Shown here piece by piece: positions 61,065-64,000 of a stretch of 64,000 nucleotides of DNA; within the stretch, counting starts at the first letter, position 1; the number at the start of each line of letters is the position of its first letter. A model generated the notes under the pieces. That model did not search any database. It was not told the DNA's origin and saw only the letters and a program-made list of their open reading frames with translations. Both the position numbers and the translations under genes were made by a program. Source of the stretch: TMED69 sp036130055 (GTDB lineage: Bacteria > Pseudomonadota > Gammaproteobacteria > Ga0077536); NCBI GenBank assembly GCA_036130055.1, contig JAYYOR010000027.1, positions 124,001 through 188,000 on the forward strand. The letters are read 5' to 3'.

Positions 61065-62078
61065 ATGACGCTTAGAGTTGCGATCAATGGGTTCGGAAGA
61101 ATTGGGAGAAATATCGTCAGAGCGCATTATCAATCAATGAAACATGAGGATATAGAATTCGTTGCTATTAATGATTTAGGCGATACAACAACCAACGCCC
61201 ATCTCCTCAAATACGACAGTGCATATGGTCCTATGCTACATGATATACAAGCAGGATCTGACCATATAAAAGTGGGAACCGAAAAAATTATTGTTTTAAA
61301 TGAGAAAGACCCTTCAAAGCTGCCCTGGAAAGATTTAAACGTAGATATTGTACTCGAATGCACTGGTATTTTTGCTAACAAACTAGGCGCTGAGCAACAC
61401 CTAAAGTCTGGGGCTAGCAAAGTATTGATTTCAGCACCTGCCGGAACTGATGTCGATGCCACTATTGTTTTTGGCGTAAATGACAACATACTTTCGCCTA
61501 ATCATAAAATTGTATCAAATGCATCATGTACAACTAATTGTTTAGCACCTTTAGTAAAACCATTAGAAAAACATATCGGAATTGAGAGTGGCCTCATGAC
61601 AACGGTTCATGCTTATACGAATGATCAAGTATTAAGCGACGTTTATCATGGAGATTTGAGACGAGCCAGGTCAGCAACACAATCTATGATTCCTACAAAA
61701 ACCGGAGCGGCATCTGCAGTTGGCTTGGTATTACCGGAGTTGAAAGGAAAACTAGACGGCTATGCCGTGAGAGTGCCTACCCTAATAGTTTCACTTGTAG
61801 ATTTAACCTTTAAAGCAAAAAAAGATACAACCGTTAAAGAAGTAAATGAGATTTTGCGCAACGAATCAACTAACGCTTTAAAAGACATTCTTGGGTTTTG
61901 CACAGAACCTTTAGTATCCATTGATTTTAAGGGCGATCCGAGGTCCTCTATTGTAGATCCAACCCAAACCAAAGTCATCGAAGGCAGTTTAGTTAAAGTG
62001 GTAAGCTGGTACGACAATGAGTGGGGGTTTTCAAATCGGATGCTTGACACCGCTAAAAAAATGAAAGAATGTTCATGA
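61065..62078 (+). CDS. gap: glyceraldehyde-3-phosphate dehydrogenase
   Basis: A 337-residue GAPDH with INGFGRIGRNIVRA for NAD, the catalytic cysteine C155 in SNASCTTNCLAPL, and SWYDNEWGFSNRM near the C-terminus. A strong AGGAG ribosome site precedes it. It is 24 bases after tkt; its TGA overlaps the pgk start. Confidence 0.98.
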   Translation: MTLRVAINGFGRIGRNIVRAHYQSMKHEDIEFVAINDLGDTTTNAHLLKYDSAYGPMLHDIQAGSDHIKVGTEKIIVLNEKDPSKLPWKDLNVDIVLECTGIFANKLGAEQHLKSGASKVLISAPAGTDVDATIVFGVNDNILSPNHKIVSNASCTTNCLAPLVKPLEKHIGIESGLMTTVHAYTNDQVLSDVYHGDLRRARSATQSMIPTKTGAASAVGLVLPELKGKLDGYAVRVPTLIVSLVDLTFKAKKDTTVKEVNEILRNESTNALKDILGFCTEPLVSIDFKGDPRSSIVDPTQTKVIEGSLVKVVSWYDNEWGFSNRMLDTAKKMKECS

Positions 62079-63226
62079 TTTCATTAGATGAAATAGACCT
62101 CGAACATAAACGAGTCTTTTTGAGAGTTGACTTCAATGTTCCTATTGAAAACAAAACGGTGACGAACGACTTCAGAATAAAACAAGTTGCTCCAACAATA
62201 AAAAAGATTTTAGAAAAAAGAGGCTCGGTTATTTTGGTAACCCATATTGGAAGGCCGAACGAAGGGAAAGATGATACAAACCTATCAACAGCATGACTGA
62301 TCCCTTCGATCGAAAAAATATTGGGTATTCCTATTAAATTCATAAAGAATTGGATCGAGGGTTTAAAGATCAACCAAGGGGAAGTGCTTTTGTGCGAAAA
62401 CGTCAGATTCCTAAAAGGGGAAACAAGTAACGACCCTAAACTTGCAAAAAAAATGAGTCGATTATGCGACATATTTATAAATGAAGCATTCTCTAATAGC
62501 CACAGAGCGCACGCGTCGAATTATGGGGTAGCACAATTCAGTAAAAATAATTATCCAGGGCCCCTTTTTCAAGCCGAAGTAAAGGCACTTAGCAAAATCA
62601 TAAATAATAATAAATCACCGTCTGTTGCTATTGTAGGCGGGTCTAAGATATCAACCAAAACTGCACTAATAAAAAACTTATCAAAAAAAGTAGACCGCCT
62701 GATAGTCGGAGGAGGTATAGCTAATTTATTTATAAAGGCGCGTGGTTTTGAAATCGGAAACTCCTTGTTTGAGGAACCTGCTTTCATTGAAGCGTGTAAA
62801 CTATTCGATGTAACAGATAATATTATTTTTCCGGTTGACGTCGTGTGTACAAACAAATTCAGCAAAGAAGCGGTTGGTAAAATAAGGAAGATTAATGAGA
62901 TAAAAGACGATGAAATGATCGTAGATTTTGGACCTCAAACCTTAAAAACGATTGGTTCTGAGCTTCGATCGGCCAAAACTATTCTTTGGAATGGACCAAT
63001 TGGTGTTTTTGAATACGACAATTTCGCAAACGGTACAAAAGTAATAGCTAACGAAATTGCTAACTCGTCCGCTTTTTCGGTCGCTGGAGGCGGAGATACA
63101 ATCGCATCAATTGAAAAGTTTGGTGTTTTTAACGATATATCATATATCTCAACTGCCGGTGGTGCGTTTCTTGAATTCTTAGAAGGTAAGAGTTCTCCTG
63201 TAATTAATATTTTACAAAATAACTAA
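62075..63226 (+). CDS. pgk: phosphoglycerate kinase with an in-frame UGA
   Basis: The frame encodes a full-length phosphoglycerate kinase of 383 residues if the TGA at 62294-62296 (codon 74) is read through. Family segments before it are KRVFLRVDFNVPIE and VTHIGRPNEGK; after it, ENVRFLKGE, FINEAFSNSHRAHAS, AIVGGSKISTK, LWNGPIGVFE and FSVAGGGDTIASI. The segment around the codon reads NLSTA-U-LIPSIEKILG; the family usually has Pro there. Start at 62075 (ATGA overlap with gap) is favoured over 62069. The TGA may be a sequencing error or point mutation (TGG Trp one change away), or selenocysteine; a convincing SECIS is not seen. Confidence 0.85.
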
Positions 63227-64000
63227 CTAGCGGTTGTCAATTTTTCTAAAGCAAGCTTATATCTTTGACTTGTTTGGCGGATAATTTCTGGAGGCAAATC
63301 AATAGATTCCTTTCTGTCCCAAGCTTTTTTAATTAAATAATCTCTAATAAACTGTTTATCGAAACTTAAAGGTTCCAAACTTTTGCCGTAGGTTGCTTTA
63401 TTCCAAAATCTTGAAGAATCCGGGGTAAAAACCTCATCAATTAAAATCAAGTTTCCTTTTAAGTCAAAGCCGAACTCAAATTTAGTATCTGCCAAAATGA
63501 TACCGCGAGAAGCAGAATATTTAAACGCCTCTTGGTAAAGTGCAATACTTTTTCTTTTTATCTCTTGAGATACTTGTTGACCTAATGTTTCTACCATTTC
63601 GTGGTAACCTATATTTTCATCGTGAGAACCAATCATTGCTTTGGTCGATGGTGTAAAAATAGGCTTATCAAGTCGATCATATTTATTAAGACTTTTTCTT
63701 AACTTTACTCCAGAGACGGAACCAGTTGATAGATAATCAGACCACGCTGTTCCAGCGAGATATCCTCTAACGACCGCTTCAAATTTTATGGGTTGTAATT
63801 TATCAACAATTACTATTTGTTCCTTTATTTTATTTAATAAACTTTGAGACGAAAATAGACTTTCCGGTTTTATTTTACTAATATGATTTGGAATGATGGC
63901 GTTCGTTCGTTTAAACCAGAAATTTGAAATTTTTGTGAGAATTCGACCTTTATCAGGAATCGGTTGCTTCAGTACAACATCGAAAGCAGAAAGTCTATCA
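63223..64000 (-). CDS. purC: phosphoribosylaminoimidazole-succinocarboxamide synthase, partial (5' end outside window)
   Basis: The frame stays open to the right edge, so the N-terminus is outside the window; about 259 residues are visible. It begins DRLSAFDVVLKQPIPDKG, followed by VVRGYLAGTAWSDYL, IFTPSTKAMIGSHDENI and ADTKFEFGFDLKGNLILIDEVFTPDSSRFW, the hallmarks of the SAICAR synthetase ATP- and CAIR-binding site. It joins aspartate to CAIR in purine synthesis. It ends convergently on pgk with a 4-base overlap. Confidence 0.96.
   Translation of the reverse strand, partial: DRLSAFDVVLKQPIPDKGRILTKISNFWFKRTNAIIPNHISKIKPESLFSSQSLLNKIKEQIVIVDKLQPIKFEAVVRGYLAGTAWSDYLSTGSVSGVKLRKSLNKYDRLDKPIFTPSTKAMIGSHDENIGYHEMVETLGQQVSQEIKRKSIALYQEAFKYSASRGIILADTKFEFGFDLKGNLILIDEVFTPDSSRFWNKATYGKSLEPLSFDKQFIRDYLIKKAWDRKESIDLPPEIIRQTSQRYKLALEKLTTAS

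Noticed and set aside
1..64000. Genome-wide reassignment of UGA to Trp
   Set aside because: Many genes end with TGA followed by unrelated sequence (petA, gap, mgdB, trpS), so UGA is a normal stop here.

Overview
The window is an AT-rich, gene-dense chromosomal segment with overlapping stop/start codons and very short intergenic gaps. Gene content points to a streamlined, probably marine gammaproteobacterium: pdxB, an E. coli-type gshA, purT, an ibaG-murA-hisG-hisD-hisC block, a yajC-secD-secF block and petABC. Low GC together with a methylamine pathway would suit a SUP05/Thioglobus-like or other streamlined lineage, but that placement is a guess. Both tRNA genes lack an encoded CCA. No insertion sequence, phage, CRISPR array or rRNA is visible.

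Layout. 1-15.1 kb (minus strand) is housekeeping: petC (partial), petB, petA; hisC-hisD-hisG-murA-ibaG-mlaC; purT-pdxB; secF-secD-yajC-tgt-queA. 15.1-28 kb holds tRNA-Leu, trpS, a sugar-kinase-like phosphotransferase, an M16 presequence-protease-like peptidase, a MoxR/VWA pair, a DUF3311-like/sodium symporter pair, trpE, gshA and msrB. 28.0-39.5 kb is one long plus-strand operon for methylamine use by the N-methylglutamate pathway: gmaS, mgsABC and mgdABCD, with an extra FAD oxidoreductase in front and an unrecognised 130-residue protein in the middle. 40-42.2 kb is groES-groEL behind a CIRCE-like operator.

42.2-45 kb (minus) has a TraB-family membrane protein, a cysteine-less FmdB-like protein, a 25-codon gene with a 12-base perfect Shine-Dalgarno sequence and its own terminator, and a decayed ttcA pseudogene. 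47.4-51.1 kb (plus) is the most unusual stretch: a metallo-beta-lactamase-fold hydrolase, a thioredoxin-fold protein with a UGA-encoded residue in a UxxC motif, a catalytically degenerate HtrA/PDZ protein, class I aldolase, and a peroxiredoxin with UGA at the peroxidatic position. Each of the two UGA codons is followed 21-22 nt later by a hairpin whose loop reads N-G-U, as in bacterial SECIS elements, so both genes are best read as selenoproteins that a routine gene call would miss. A third in-frame UGA lies in phosphoglycerate kinase, where the evidence for selenocysteine is much weaker.

51-64 kb carries an alpha/beta hydrolase, a zinc alcohol dehydrogenase, an ActP-like symporter with its DUF4212 subunit, tRNA-Met, a thioesterase-like protein, a metF-(216 aa)-amt-(67 aa) operon, tkt-gap-pgk, and the 3' part of purC. 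Metabolically the window links methylated-amine catabolism (NMG pathway, Amt, MetF) with central carbon metabolism (tkt, gap, pgk, class I aldolase) and thiol/selenol redox defence (gshA, msrB, the two selenoproteins).
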